Assembly: GCA_964599695.1 (NCBI GenBank)
Contig: CAZRGP010000001.1
Location: 1-64,000, forward strand
Origin: RUG11783 sp964599695
GTDB taxonomy: Bacteria; Bacillota; Clostridia; Oscillospirales; Ruminococcaceae
Direction: 5' to 3'
Length of the DNA: 64,000 nt
The translations under genes were made by a program, and so were the position numbers. Below the pieces are notes generated by a model, which was not told where the DNA came from, did no database searches, and saw only the letters and a program-made list of their open reading frames with translations. This document shows, in pieces, positions 25,950 through 35,500 of the stretch (position 1 is the first letter of the stretch; the number at the start of each line of letters is the position of its first letter).

Positions 25950-26610
25950 TTTCCCTAAGCCTCCTCTCCAGCAGTCTCAGCATCCATGAAAGGACGAGAT
26001 CCAGCAAAAAATAGATGATACCGGCGATGGTCAGGGACTGCAGCGCCAGAAACGTCGCCGACTGAACTGTCTTGTAGCTGGTGATCAGCTCCGGCAGGAA
26101 GAAGGTGGACGCCAGGGAGGTCCCCTTCACGGTGGAGATGAACTCGTTGCCCATAGCGGGAAGGATGTTCTTCACCGCCTGCGGGAGGATGACCCGGAAG
26201 AACACGTTCTTCTCGGACAGCCCCACGCTCCTTGCCGCCTCCCACTGTCCCTGATCCACCGCCCCGATCCCGGCGCGGATGATCTCAGAAATGTAAGCCG
26301 AGGCGTTGATGACCAGCGCGCAGACCACCGACTGGGTGTCGGTCATCCCCAGGGCGGGAAACAGTTTCGGAAGCCCGATCCAGAAGAAGTAGAGCTGGAG
26401 CAGGACCGGCGTCCCTCTCAGCACTTCCACGTAAGCCGACGCGACAGCATTCAGGGGACGGATGCGGCTCATGCGCATGGCAGCCACGATCAGACCGAGG
26501 ATCGACCCGAACACGATGGTCACGGCGGAGATCCACAGCGTCCCTCCCAGCCCCCTGAGAAAGACGGGGTAGTATTTTAACCACAGTTTATATGTCGTCG
26601 CAAAAAACAT
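25942..26610 (-). CDS. Polar amino acid ABC transporter, permease subunit
   Basis: A 222-residue HisM/GlnP-type membrane protein with about five helices. It carries the N-terminal GGLGGTLWISAVTIVFG-like start, EVLRGTPVLLQLYF and the EAA loop EAARSVGLSEKNVFFRVILP that docks to the ATPase. It probably acts as a homodimer because only one permease gene is present. Confidence 0.93.
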   Translation of the reverse strand: MFFATTYKLWLKYYPVFLRGLGGTLWISAVTIVFGSILGLIVAAMRMSRIRPLNAVASAYVEVLRGTPVLLQLYFFWIGLPKLFPALGMTDTQSVVCALVINASAYISEIIRAGIGAVDQGQWEAARSVGLSEKNVFFRVILPQAVKNILPAMGNEFISTVKGTSLASTFFLPELITSYKTVQSATFLALQSLTIAGIIYFLLDLVLSWMLRLLERRLRESD

Positions 26611-26634
26611 GAAAAGGATATCCTTTCAAACGAT

Positions 26635-26660
26635 AGGCCGGCAGCTATTGCTTCCGGCCT
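26635..26660 (-). terminator. Hairpin between binding-protein and permease genes
   Basis: AGGCCGG (26635-26641) pairs with CCGGCCT (26654-26660). It lies between the lipoprotein stop and the permease start within the importer operon. Such stems often lower expression of the membrane parts relative to the binding protein; that role is inferred. Confidence 0.5.
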
Positions 26661-26688
26661 GCATTTCTTACAGAATCTTCGTTCCGCG

Positions 26689-27540
26689 TTAATCCATGAG
26701 GCCCAACGTCTTCGCGTACGCTTCCGCCTCATCGTGCCACTTCTGAATGTCTCCGCTCGCGATCACTTCGTCGATGCAGCGGTTCACTACCTCCATCAGC
26801 TCATCCGTTCCCTCCAGGCACGCCGCCACACGGGTGCCAGTCAGCTCGTCCGACACGTCGAAGCGGAAATCCGGAAGATAGAGCCCGCCGTTCGCCTCCG
26901 CATAGAGTCTCGCGGATCCGATGGAACAGATGCAGGCATCCGCCTTCCCTTCCGCGACAGCGAGATAACCGTCAGTCATGGAGGAAACAAGTTTGAATTC
27001 CTTGGACGATCCGACATAGAGGTTATACATGGCTTCCTGTACCGATCCGCTTTGTGTCACAACGACAACATTCTTCAGGTCATCGATAGTTTCGATCTTG
27101 CCCTTGTCCTCTTCACGGATCATGAATCCATATCCGTCCCCGCCGAACCAGTATCCCTTGGACATGGCCATAGCTTCCGCCCTGGCAGGGGAGTATGCGA
27201 GCGCGGAGATCGCGAGGTCATATTTTCCTTCTGCGATCCCGGCAAGGACCGCGCTGAACTCGAGAGGAACGATGCGAAGTTCCACGCCGATATCATCGGC
27301 AATATATTTCGCTAATTCCATGTCATATCCGACATACTGATCCTGCCCCGTCTTGGAGGAATCGATAAACTCATTCGGCGCAAAATATGGTTCTGTACAT
27401 ACTTCGATATATCCTCTCGCCTTGATCACCTCCAGCCGGTTCTTGGGCTCCGACTGGGAAGTACCACAGGAACACATCCACAGCGCAGCGGCAAGGATGA
27501 GGAGCAAACTCGTGATCTTTCTGATATTTTTCATCTCCAT
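26689..27540 (-). CDS. Amino acid ABC transporter substrate-binding lipoprotein
   Basis: A 283-residue family-3 solute-binding protein. The signal peptide (positively charged start, then LLLILAAALWM) ends at a Cys of a lipobox near residues 22-24, so it is likely lipid-anchored outside the membrane. Family features are GYIEVCTEPYFAP, YVGYDMELAKYIADDIGVEL, AEGKYDLAISAL and the hinge-side AVAEGKADACI. The ATG at 27540 gives a proper signal peptide; a further upstream open frame runs through the promoter. Ligand may be an acyl-amino acid or peptide given the M20 gene downstream. Confidence 0.9.
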   Translation of the reverse strand: MEMKNIRKITSLLLILAAALWMCSCGTSQSEPKNRLEVIKARGYIEVCTEPYFAPNEFIDSSKTGQDQYVGYDMELAKYIADDIGVELRIVPLEFSAVLAGIAEGKYDLAISALAYSPARAEAMAMSKGYWFGGDGYGFMIREEDKGKIETIDDLKNVVVVTQSGSVQEAMYNLYVGSSKEFKLVSSMTDGYLAVAEGKADACICSIGSARLYAEANGGLYLPDFRFDVSDELTGTRVAACLEGTDELMEVVNRCIDEVIASGDIQKWHDEAEAYAKTLGLMD

Positions 27541-27571
27541 TTTTTCCGTTCTTTTTGTATTTCTGAGGATG

Positions 27572-27600
27572 AGTATATCACCGGCACTTTCGCAAGTCAA
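27572..27600 (-). promoter_or_regulatory. Promoter of the amino-acid importer operon
   Basis: On the minus strand TTGACT (27600-27595), 17 bases and TATACT (27577-27572) form a near-consensus promoter. Directly upstream are direct repeats TATGCTA at 27601-27607 and 27609-27615, a possible activator site. Confidence 0.7.
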
Positions 27601-27825
27601 TATGCTACTATGCTAATATGTGAAAGTAACAGAATTAAGCCTTTCTCTCTTCCCGGTTTGTTGCGTTTTGACAGAAGACACACAACTGTTAGGTCTTTGC
27701 TCTGTTCTTCGATTGCGCCGAGTTTTTCTCTTTTGGGGAAAACTGACTTTATTTAAAGTACTGTTGTATGAACAAAAGTGAATTATGATTATTCATATAT
27801 ATCCTTAATGTGTGGGAGAAATATT

Positions 27826-29097
27826 ATGAGCAAACGATCGATCTTATCCTTACTGGCACTGCTGGTCATTGCATGTTCCGTATTTTCCGTTTTCCCCTTC
27901 GCCGCTTTTGCGACTGAAGTTGGCACAGACGAGGTGCCCACTGAAAACTCCGTTCCTGCTGAAGGCTCCTCAGGCACGGATGACACAAAAAATTCTGGCA
28001 ATGACAATTTCTCGGACGATTCCGCCTCCGGATCCACGGAGGGATCTGTCCTATCTTCGGATACAAATCCTACCCCTTCCGGAGATACATCTTCCGAGGG
28101 ATCCGGCGATTCCAGCCTGAAGCAGGATCCTTCTGAAACGAATGACAAGGAGACAGATCCTGCCGCAGAAGAAGGCACCACTTCTGTCGAGCAGAAAGTG
28201 ATCACGGACTTTAAGGTCACGCTCACCACCTTCCCTGAGATCGGAAAAGATGCTACAGGACTGGTAACTCCATCCGTTGAGATCGACGGGTGTTCCTTTG
28301 ATATCCGTCCCGGAACATGGTCGGAATACACCAGTTACAAGCTAAGTCCTGAAGGTTACTTCACAGAGCAGATAGATTTTATGCAAGCGAGTGAATTCAA
28401 GACTTTCCGTGCAGGGAAGCATTATATGCTAGTTTTTCTGATCCGTTTGGAAGGCTGGAACGCGGAAACGGCACCGGAAGTGTATCCGTGCGTCTTTGAC
28501 TACAAGAACCTGAATGTGACAGTGAATGCCGGCGATCATTACGAGCAGTTTTTGTGCTACCCATGGCAGTACGACCATGATAACCATGATAAGGCAATCG
28601 TACTTGAAGTCGTCTTTGTATTCTCACCGCTTGAGTATGAGATCCTTGAAGGTGAAGATCCCACTTTTGAGCAGGGCTCGGAAGAAGGAGTGGAGATCCA
28701 TCTGAACGGGGATTTCGAACTTTTTAAAGAACTGAAGATCGACGGCGTTGTCGTTCCGAAAGATAAGTACACGGTGCGGGAAGGAAGTACCATCATCACA
28801 CTTGCTGCGGACTACCTGAACTCACTATCCAAGGGGACTCATACCGTTTCCGCCGTATACACCACTGATTCACAGCTCAATGACACGGAAGATGAAGTGG
28901 TGACCACTCTTACTGTGGCTACCGACTCTGAGGAAGCCTCGACAACAGAGCCCACAAGCGGCACAACTACAGCTCCACCTTCCCCCTACAACGTTCCTAA
29001 CACAGGAGACGCGGAAGATCTGTTCGCATACTTTGTGCTTCTTGCTTTGGCTTCAGTATTCCTCTGTCTGCTGATCCGAAATCGGAAAAGGGCTTAA
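27826..29097 (+). CDS. Sortase-anchored Ser/Thr/Glu-rich surface protein
   Basis: A 423-residue secreted protein. The signal peptide (KRSILSLLALLVIACSVFS, cleavage near AFATE) is followed by a low-complexity Ser/Thr/Asp/Glu region (about residues 30-130), a globular beta-rich part (about 140-370), a Thr-rich spacer and a C-terminal sorting signal: NVPNTGD, a hydrophobic helix and a positively charged RNRKRA tail. The VPNTG motif is an LPXTG variant, so it is probably linked to the cell wall. GGGAGA lies six bases before the ATG at 27826; an upstream in-frame ATG lacks such a site. The function of the globular part is not recognised. Confidence 0.85.
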   Translation: MSKRSILSLLALLVIACSVFSVFPFAAFATEVGTDEVPTENSVPAEGSSGTDDTKNSGNDNFSDDSASGSTEGSVLSSDTNPTPSGDTSSEGSGDSSLKQDPSETNDKETDPAAEEGTTSVEQKVITDFKVTLTTFPEIGKDATGLVTPSVEIDGCSFDIRPGTWSEYTSYKLSPEGYFTEQIDFMQASEFKTFRAGKHYMLVFLIRLEGWNAETAPEVYPCVFDYKNLNVTVNAGDHYEQFLCYPWQYDHDNHDKAIVLEVVFVFSPLEYEILEGEDPTFEQGSEEGVEIHLNGDFELFKELKIDGVVVPKDKYTVREGSTIITLAADYLNSLSKGTHTVSAVYTTDSQLNDTEDEVVTTLTVATDSEEASTTEPTSGTTTAPPSPYNVPNTGDAEDLFAYFVLLALASVFLCLLIRNRKRA

Positions 29098-29125
29098 TCC
29101 AATTCGCTCCAATTCTCTATAAAGC

Positions 29126-29161
29126 AGCACTGACCGGGCACATGCCGATCAGTGCTTTTTT
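29126..29161 (+). terminator. Intrinsic terminator of the surface protein gene
   Basis: GCACTGACCGG pairs with CCGATCAGTGC (ending at 29155) and is followed by TTTTTT. It is a classic stem and U-run just after the stop at 29097. Confidence 0.85.
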
Positions 29162-29286
29162 GTATGCAGTTGTTTTTCCATGGATCTACTTTGTTATAAG
29201 ACGTACGCAACATCATAATACATAATTAAGAATTCCGAAAAATCCGTTTTATTGCTTTTTGCCCTGAAATACACTATTATGAGAGC

Positions 29287-30510
29287 ATGGACGAGAATGA
29301 GAAAAAATTGGATTTTGCTTTTACGCCGGAGTCTGAAAAAGAGGACGTGATCTGGAATCAGGGAGAATCCGAGACTGCGGATGCGGAGGTTACAGCAGAG
29401 GAGATCCCCGCAGAAAATGTCCCGGAACCGGAAGCGGACGAAGAGCCTTCTCCGCTTGATGATTACGTAACCGTAAACAACCCCGACAAAGACGATTTCG
29501 ACTTCGATAAGGCTGTGACCGAGCAGATCACGGCTCAGATCGGTGCGTTCTTCGATGAGAAAGACGCCGAGGAAGAGAAAGCGGCACAGAAGAAGCCCTC
29601 TTCAAAAGCGAAGAAGGCCGCATCTGTTTCCGGAAACAGCGCTGCCTCAAATGGACACAAAGAGGACATTCAGAAGAAGCGCGCGAACCGGAAGCAGACA
29701 GAACTTCAGAAAAAGAAGAGGATGCGCCGTCTCCTCCTGTTCGGGATCGTGGTCCTGATCGCCTTCATCGTGCTGGTCACTTCCTTGATCAACCTGGTGC
29801 GGGTCCTCGTGAGAGGAAGGACCGAGAATATCGGACCTCTTCCCAGCGACACGGTTGTAGTGCATAAGGTGCCGATCTATTATGATTATTCACAGCAGGT
29901 ACCGGAGGCGTCTCCTGTCTCAGACAGTTACTTCTCGGATGCGCTGTTCGTTGGTGACACAAGGGTGCAGTGCCTCGACCTCTACGGAGTAGGCAACTTC
30001 CAGACGCTGCTGTATGGTACCTCCATCGATGTTACCACAGCTCTCTCCTACAGCTGCAAGAGTTCTGACGGAACAGACGGCACACTGAACGACAAGGTGT
30101 CCCTCAACCAGTACGGCAAGATCTACATCAATCTCGGCATGAACGAGCTCGGCTGGTCCAACCCCGACACTTTCGCCACCAACTACAGACTGCTGGTAGA
30201 GGAACTGAAGATCAAGCAGCCGAACGCTGTCATCTACATCTGCGGCATCATGCCGGTGTCCCTCAACCGTGACGGACGTGTGAGTTACATCACCAACGAC
30301 CGTATCCAGAAGTACAACACGCTGCTTCGCACCGTCGCGACAGACACCCAGGTCTATTATCTGGACTGCTATGATGGCATCGCCGATGAGGAAGGATATC
30401 TTCCTTCCGAGCAGACCAGCGACGGCATCAACCTTCTTGAAGAGGGATGCCAGGTATGGTATAACTACCTGAAGACACATACTGTAAATCCGGAGGATTA
30501 TTCAAATTGA
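29287..30510 (+). CDS. Membrane-anchored SGNH-hydrolase-like protein
   Basis: A 407-residue protein with a very acidic, then Lys/Arg-rich cytoplasmic part (residues 1-145), one membrane helix (about 147-171) and an extracellular SGNH-like domain (about 215-400). Block I reads FVGDTRVQ where GDS is expected, block III is GMNELGW with its Asn, and the C-terminal block reads DGINL where DGxHL is usual. The nucleophile Ser is thus replaced by Thr and the usual His by Asn. It may be a non-classical esterase or an inactive binding module. The next gene starts at its stop codon (TTGA overlap), so the two are translationally coupled. Confidence 0.75.
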   Translation: MDENEKKLDFAFTPESEKEDVIWNQGESETADAEVTAEEIPAENVPEPEADEEPSPLDDYVTVNNPDKDDFDFDKAVTEQITAQIGAFFDEKDAEEEKAAQKKPSSKAKKAASVSGNSAASNGHKEDIQKKRANRKQTELQKKKRMRRLLLFGIVVLIAFIVLVTSLINLVRVLVRGRTENIGPLPSDTVVVHKVPIYYDYSQQVPEASPVSDSYFSDALFVGDTRVQCLDLYGVGNFQTLLYGTSIDVTTALSYSCKSSDGTDGTLNDKVSLNQYGKIYINLGMNELGWSNPDTFATNYRLLVEELKIKQPNAVIYICGIMPVSLNRDGRVSYITNDRIQKYNTLLRTVATDTQVYYLDCYDGIADEEGYLPSEQTSDGINLLEEGCQVWYNYLKTHTVNPEDYSN

Positions 30511-30980
30511 AAAAAACATTAGCAATTCTTTCCTGCCTTGTACTGGCGTTCGCACTTGTTTCCTGCGGCGGCGGTGGATCATCCACCAGTTTCACCCTTG
30601 ACACCAAAGCTCTCATCGATGAGCTTCACGGCGCGAATCTTTTCATCGACAGCCTCTCCCCCATCTCCGAGAATGCTCTGAACAAAGTCGTCGGCGTCTC
30701 CACAGACGGGATTACCGATTTCACCTATGAGATGGGCACCGGTGTCACCGGCGAAGAACTTGCCGTCATCACCTGCGACAGCGAAGACAGCGCAAAGAAA
30801 GTCTTTGAAGAAGTCACAGCACACCGTGAGGACTACATGAAGCAGTATGAAAGTTATGCTCCTGATGCTCTTCCCCGTATGGAGAATGCGGTCCTGGTAC
30901 AGAAGGGCGTTTATGTCATCTATGTCTCAGCAGAAAACGATGCTGAAGCGCAATCCATCGTAGATAGCTATTTGAAGTAA
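30507..30980 (+). CDS. DUF4358-like lipoprotein
   Basis: A 157-residue secreted lipoprotein: KKTLAILSCLVLAFALVSC is a clear signal peptide with lipobox LVSC, followed by a Gly/Ser spacer. The remaining sequence (VVGVSTDGITDFTYEMGTG, then EELAVITCDS, QKGVYVIYVSA) looks like the DUF4358 family of clostridial lipoproteins with no known function. The start is a TTG overlapping the preceding stop by four bases (TTGA); no ATG is available in this frame. Coupling to the SGNH-like gene suggests a joint envelope role. Confidence 0.75.
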   Translation: MKKTLAILSCLVLAFALVSCGGGGSSTSFTLDTKALIDELHGANLFIDSLSPISENALNKVVGVSTDGITDFTYEMGTGVTGEELAVITCDSEDSAKKVFEEVTAHREDYMKQYESYAPDALPRMENAVLVQKGVYVIYVSAENDAEAQSIVDSYLK

Positions 30981-31001
30981 ACCATAGATCGTATAGCCCA
31001 A

Positions 31002-31034
31002 GAGCCACTAATCAAACTGATCGGTGGCTCTTTT
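31002..31034 (+). terminator. Intrinsic terminator after the lipoprotein gene
   Basis: GAGCCAC (31002-31008) pairs with GTGGCTC (31024-31030), followed by TTTT. It ends the SGNH-lipoprotein pair. Confidence 0.8.
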
Positions 31035-31121
31035 CTGTATCCGCTATATAATTCTGACTATATAGTCCCTATCGGGTATAATTATCACACAAACCAGACG
31101 TGTTATACCATATGAGGAATT

Positions 31122-31335
31122 ATGGCAACAATAGGCGATTATTTAAAGAAGAAAAGAAGCTGGTTTGACCCAGGAAGAATTCGCTTTACGCTCTGGTCTG
31201 GGCCTTTGTTTTATCCGTGAGCTGGAACAGGGAAAAAAAACTGTGAGACTGGATAAAGTCAATCAGGCACTCGGAATGTTTGGAATGGAAGCTGTTCCTG
31301 GAAGGATCAGAAGAGATGATACAGAAAACCTGTGA
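31122..31335 (+). pseudogene. hipB-like XRE antitoxin, frameshifted
   Basis: The ATG frame starts MATIGDYLKKKRS and then breaks. In another frame the helix-turn-helix continues as EAGLTQEEFALRSGL and FIRELEQGKKTVRLDKVNQ, then GMFGMEAVPG, ending at a stop near 31335. A short indel near 31150 therefore disrupts a HipB-type regulator. It is the first of three broken pieces of a hipBA locus. Confidence 0.75.
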
Positions 31336-31638
31336 AGTATATGTGAGAGATGCCCTGGCAGGAATACTTGCCCAAACAGATGAGGGTTATGAGTTTTCTT
31401 ATACCCAAGAAATCTCCTTGACCCCAATGCGCAGCCCGTGAGTCTGACTCTCCCCAAAACCGGTGAAGTGTATTTCTCAACCACCCTTTCCCCGTTTTTT
31501 GATGGTCTGATACCGGAAGGTTGGTTGCTTAACGTGATATGTCACAATTGGAAACTGGATCCATCTAACTGTTTTGAGATCCTGTCGAAGGCCTGCAGAG
31601 ACTGTATAGGCTGTGTGAGCATTCGGAGGGCTGAGACA
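31316..31638 (+). pseudogene. HipA N-terminal-domain protein, frameshifted
   Basis: The first part (MIQKTCEVYVRDALAGIL, then GYEFSYTQEISL) and the second part in another frame (QPVSLTLPKTGEVYFSTTL, FFDGLIPEGWLLNV, CRDCIGCVSI) together make one HipA_N domain of the short, separate type found in Firmicutes. A frameshift near 31420 separates them. Confidence 0.75.
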
Positions 31639-32368
31639 TGATATGTTTGTGCTGCGGAAAAGAGATAAAGAGTAACGCTTATAAAGGAGGCACCCTTCCT
31701 GCGTGAAACGATTCTTCGGAACATCTGAACTGCCTGAGATCGAGTTATCTGAGAAGTCTCTTCTTGATCTTGCTAAATCGTCTCTTGATGTTGGAAAAAC
31801 TGTGACAGGGGTTCAGAAAAAGCTGTCGTTGAACCTGAGTGTTGATAATAAACCAAGGCTGACTATTGTCGATTATTACGCAGGTTATATACTGAAGCCA
31901 CAGACGCCAGAATACCCGTTCTTACCGGAACTTGAATTCATCACTATGAAGATGGCTGAGCGAGCGCACATTAAAACTGTTCCCTCAGCACTTATACCAA
32001 CAAGCGGAAACGAGTTTGCTTATATCACAAAACGTATCGACCGAACGCCAGACGCTGACACAGGCACTGTGCAAAAGTACGCCATGGAGGATTTCTGTCA
32101 GCTTGGAAAAAGAATGACAGAAGACAAATATAACGGATCCTACGAGCGATGCGCTAAAATCATCGCCTTTTATTCTTCGCAAGAGGCTTTGGATTTAACG
32201 GAGTTCTTTATGCGTCTGGTTTTCTGTTATATTGTCGGATATTCGGATATGCACCTTAAAAACTTTTCGCTTGCTGAATTCCCCTATCTCTTCGGAGACC
32301 ATCAGGCACTTCCGAAAACACCCGAGAAAACTGAGATGGTTTTGTGTTTTCCGCTCGGTTTTGCTTGA
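31638..32368 (+). pseudogene. HipA kinase domain, frameshifted and C-terminally truncated
   Basis: The gene begins MICLCCGKEIKSNAYKGG, shifts frame near 31690 (the true continuation reads HPSCVKRFFGT), and proceeds through VTGVQKKLSLNL, YILKPQTPEYPFLPELEF and the catalytic loop GYSDMHLKNFSL. After that loop homology stops and an unrelated tail ends at 32368, so the C-terminal kinase half is lost. HipA phosphorylates glutamyl-tRNA synthetase; this copy cannot. Confidence 0.75.
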
Positions 32369-32426
32369 TTCTGGCGGTTTCTGTAAGCAAAAATCTGAAC
32401 CCCGGTTACAATCTAACCCCTGTACG

Positions 32427-32511
32427 GAGTGAGGATTTGCTGCATATGTGCTTCATACCCATTGCATCCCAGGGCGATGGAAGACGGCATAAAATGTGGG
32501 AATCCTCACTC
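32427..32511 (+). other. Structured 85-base element, candidate RNA or terminator
   Basis: GAGTGAGGATT (32427-32437) pairs perfectly with AATCCTCACTC (32501-32511), 63 bases apart, followed by TTTTGTC. Inside, CCATTGC and GCGATGG can form a second stem with one G-U pair. It lies between the hipA remnant and the convergent STAND gene. It could be a branched terminator, a small RNA or a relic of a mobile element. Confidence 0.4.
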
Positions 32512-32569
32512 TTTTGTCTGATATAATCACGATAGACTTAAAAACCATGCAGAAAACATAGAAGAACAG

Positions 32570-35500
32570 TCAGCGAGATTGGGAGCCTAGTTTGTGTAAC
32601 TCACCAGTAATACTATCGCCTTCATACATGAAGAGCGCTTCCCAGTCAGACCAGCTTGTTATTGTGTAATCCTCGGCATGAATCTCTTTTCCTGCATCAA
32701 CGATCCAAACCAATTTCATACCTGTTTTTGCAAGGAAGCTGTCCAAAACATCTTTACGAACAACCACGCTGTTACATTGCTGCGTTCGATCAGTATCGAA
32801 GGCGGCTAATTTGCCTTCAGTATCGAAAAGAAATCCATCTGCAGCCAATTGCGTCAAGCCCATAACCTCTATTAGTTTTGCACAAGGGAAACCCTGTGAA
32901 ATCGTGTCTTCTTTTGTTGCGTCATATTCTTCTTCCCAGAGCAAATTCGATGTAGCATGAAGTATTTTGCCAATCTTTTTCTCTATTCTACGTTCTTTAG
33001 TTATAGTCTTATACCGGATTTCAAATTCTGAAGAATTATTATCCTTATCAACGCTTGTATTCCGCTCAATCTTATCTTCTTTTATAACCTGAGAACCACC
33101 GGCGTCCAAGCTACTAGGTTCTAATTCACTCAATACTGCATCTTCATCGTCCCAATTATACTTTTTCAGCAACAGTTCGAACGGAGACATATCCGGAACC
33201 TGAATTGTCTCAGTTACTATTTCCACCTCACCAGTAGGTATCTGCGCATCGACCCACGCGTATTCCTTGAATTCACGACAGCTTGGTGACCACGGGTACT
33301 CTCTATTAAAAACGGTATATGTTTCATGGTGGGATGCTATTTCAGAAGTAACGATTGATACTCCTTTTTCAAAACAATTGCTTAATTCTACTGACTGCTC
33401 AGGCGTAACAAAATACGCATATAGCCAACTCCAAACCAAGAGTCTCTTTTTGTTGAGATCTCGATGATCAGTGTCGCAGTATTTTGTGAGGCATACCCAT
33501 TGAACTCCAGAATCGTCCGTTAATAACAACGTATCCTTCAATTCTTTGAAAAAGACACCATACTCTTCTAACCATTTTTTCTGTATGCTTGGGTCAGAAA
33601 TATCTACTGTTTTGTTCTCTGCAATTCCATTGGCTTGATGTTCCTCTAATACTGCAAAAGAAGGGGCATCGTTGTAAATCATAAAACTTTTGTTTAGCGT
33701 AGGATCAAAATCCCTAACATATGGATCCCAAGCCCCTTCGAATTGAACTTCTTCTTTCTTTGGATAATTCCAGCGATCTACCATTTTACAATTATCGGCG
33801 ATACGTGCGAGCATATTGTACATGGTAATCCACTGATATTTTTTCCCAATTCGTTCTGTTTTGGCAGTTAGATGTCTATCAAAAGAATTGCACCTGCAAT
33901 CATACTCTCCAAAATACTCTTCACTAAATCCTATATTGTTCAGAATATTATAAATCGCATAATTAAACATCTTCTTGTCATCCACATCAAAGCTGTGGAG
34001 AGCACTTTGGAAAACATACCGACCGAAATCTCCATATCCGCCCATATTCTCTATACGCATTGACATGATTAATCTCAGGACAGCTCCATCATAGTCATTC
34101 GTATCGTAGTGTTGATCCTCAATTTCAGGAATAGGGTCGGATGTATAAGGAGGAATAATTCTCAAGTGATCTATCACACCGAAATATTTTGGGGTTTCCC
34201 ATAAGAATCTTTCAATAATCAACCGCGCATAATCCCGAAGCAGAACATCCGGATAAACCTTATCTTGGTGGAAAACACTTTCGTATACATACTCAGCAAC
34301 GATTTGCAGGTTACCCGATGCCCTTTTACAGGACGCACCAAATATTATTCCATAAATCCGTTGTAACACATAAGGATCATTAACATTTTTAAACTTCTCT
34401 AAAACAGGTAGACATAATGAAAAATGATCTTTCAGTATTTCTATCATAGCTTTGGACGTATAATCCCTCAGCCATCTGTTAGAGGACGTTAAAATCCAAC
34501 CAAGCAAGGTTAGAAGCAACTCTATCTGCTCTTCACTAGTATTGTCTAACCTTTCCCCGCGGTCATACAACTGTACTAGTTGTACTATTCGATTGTCCTC
34601 ATCAAGAGGTAGCTTATTAATAAAAATAGTCCAAAGATAATCTCTTTTATTTATCTCGTAGTTTGATAGGAACTTATGCAAAAAATGCGCGTTTAAAGGA
34701 TGATGAACTTTAATACTATTTCCAATAAGCATTGGCCAAAGATCTTCTGGGCTACAGGGGTATTTTTGCAGAAGTTCGTTAAGCAGTTTGCCACTGATAT
34801 ATCTTGAATCTCGCCATTGGAAAGAGCGGATAAATCTTGAAAACACCTCCCATTGTTCTCTTTTTTCCGTTATTGAATCAATAATGTCAATGCATTCTTC
34901 GCCATACCTTTCTGCATAGAGAACACAACAATTTACGAACAAGTCAATATCTCCGAAGTTGCCCAGTTTTCCATTTTCAATCTTTAGGATCTGCTTCGCT
35001 AAGCAATCTCGAATTGCTGTTTTATCTGTGTAAGTATCTACAATAGCCTTTGCACAATAATAATCGTTCATCTGATCATAGGCAAAGTAAAAGTATTCTA
35101 CACTATCAAAAGCATAATTGTGTAAAAACCCTTCTTTGACAAGTAGTTGTATAAATGGCGCTGGTGTAAGCCCATACTCTTTCCAGTAATCCAGTTTCAT
35201 CAACGCTACATTAGATATTGCCCTGCGATCATTTGCGATCATATGTGCAGAAATCTGACTGACCAAAGGACTAAGGACTTCATAACCTTCAAAAAAGCCT
35301 TTGGAATGGAGGCTCAATGCTTCAAAGATATTGGAACCAATCCTTTCAATCAAGCGTTCATAAAGCGTAGGAAGACTAATCTCTTCACCATTATAAGTCT
35401 TGCAATATAATGTGAGGAATAACGGATTTGACATTTCCGATCCAAAGAATTCAAGTGGTGTAAAGGGGATGTTGTAATGGTTTAAGAACTCCCGTATAGC

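Noticed and set aside
31316..31638. Active HipA toxin
   Set aside because: Reading frame breaks in the antitoxin, the N-terminal domain and the kinase, plus loss of everything after the catalytic loop, rule it out.
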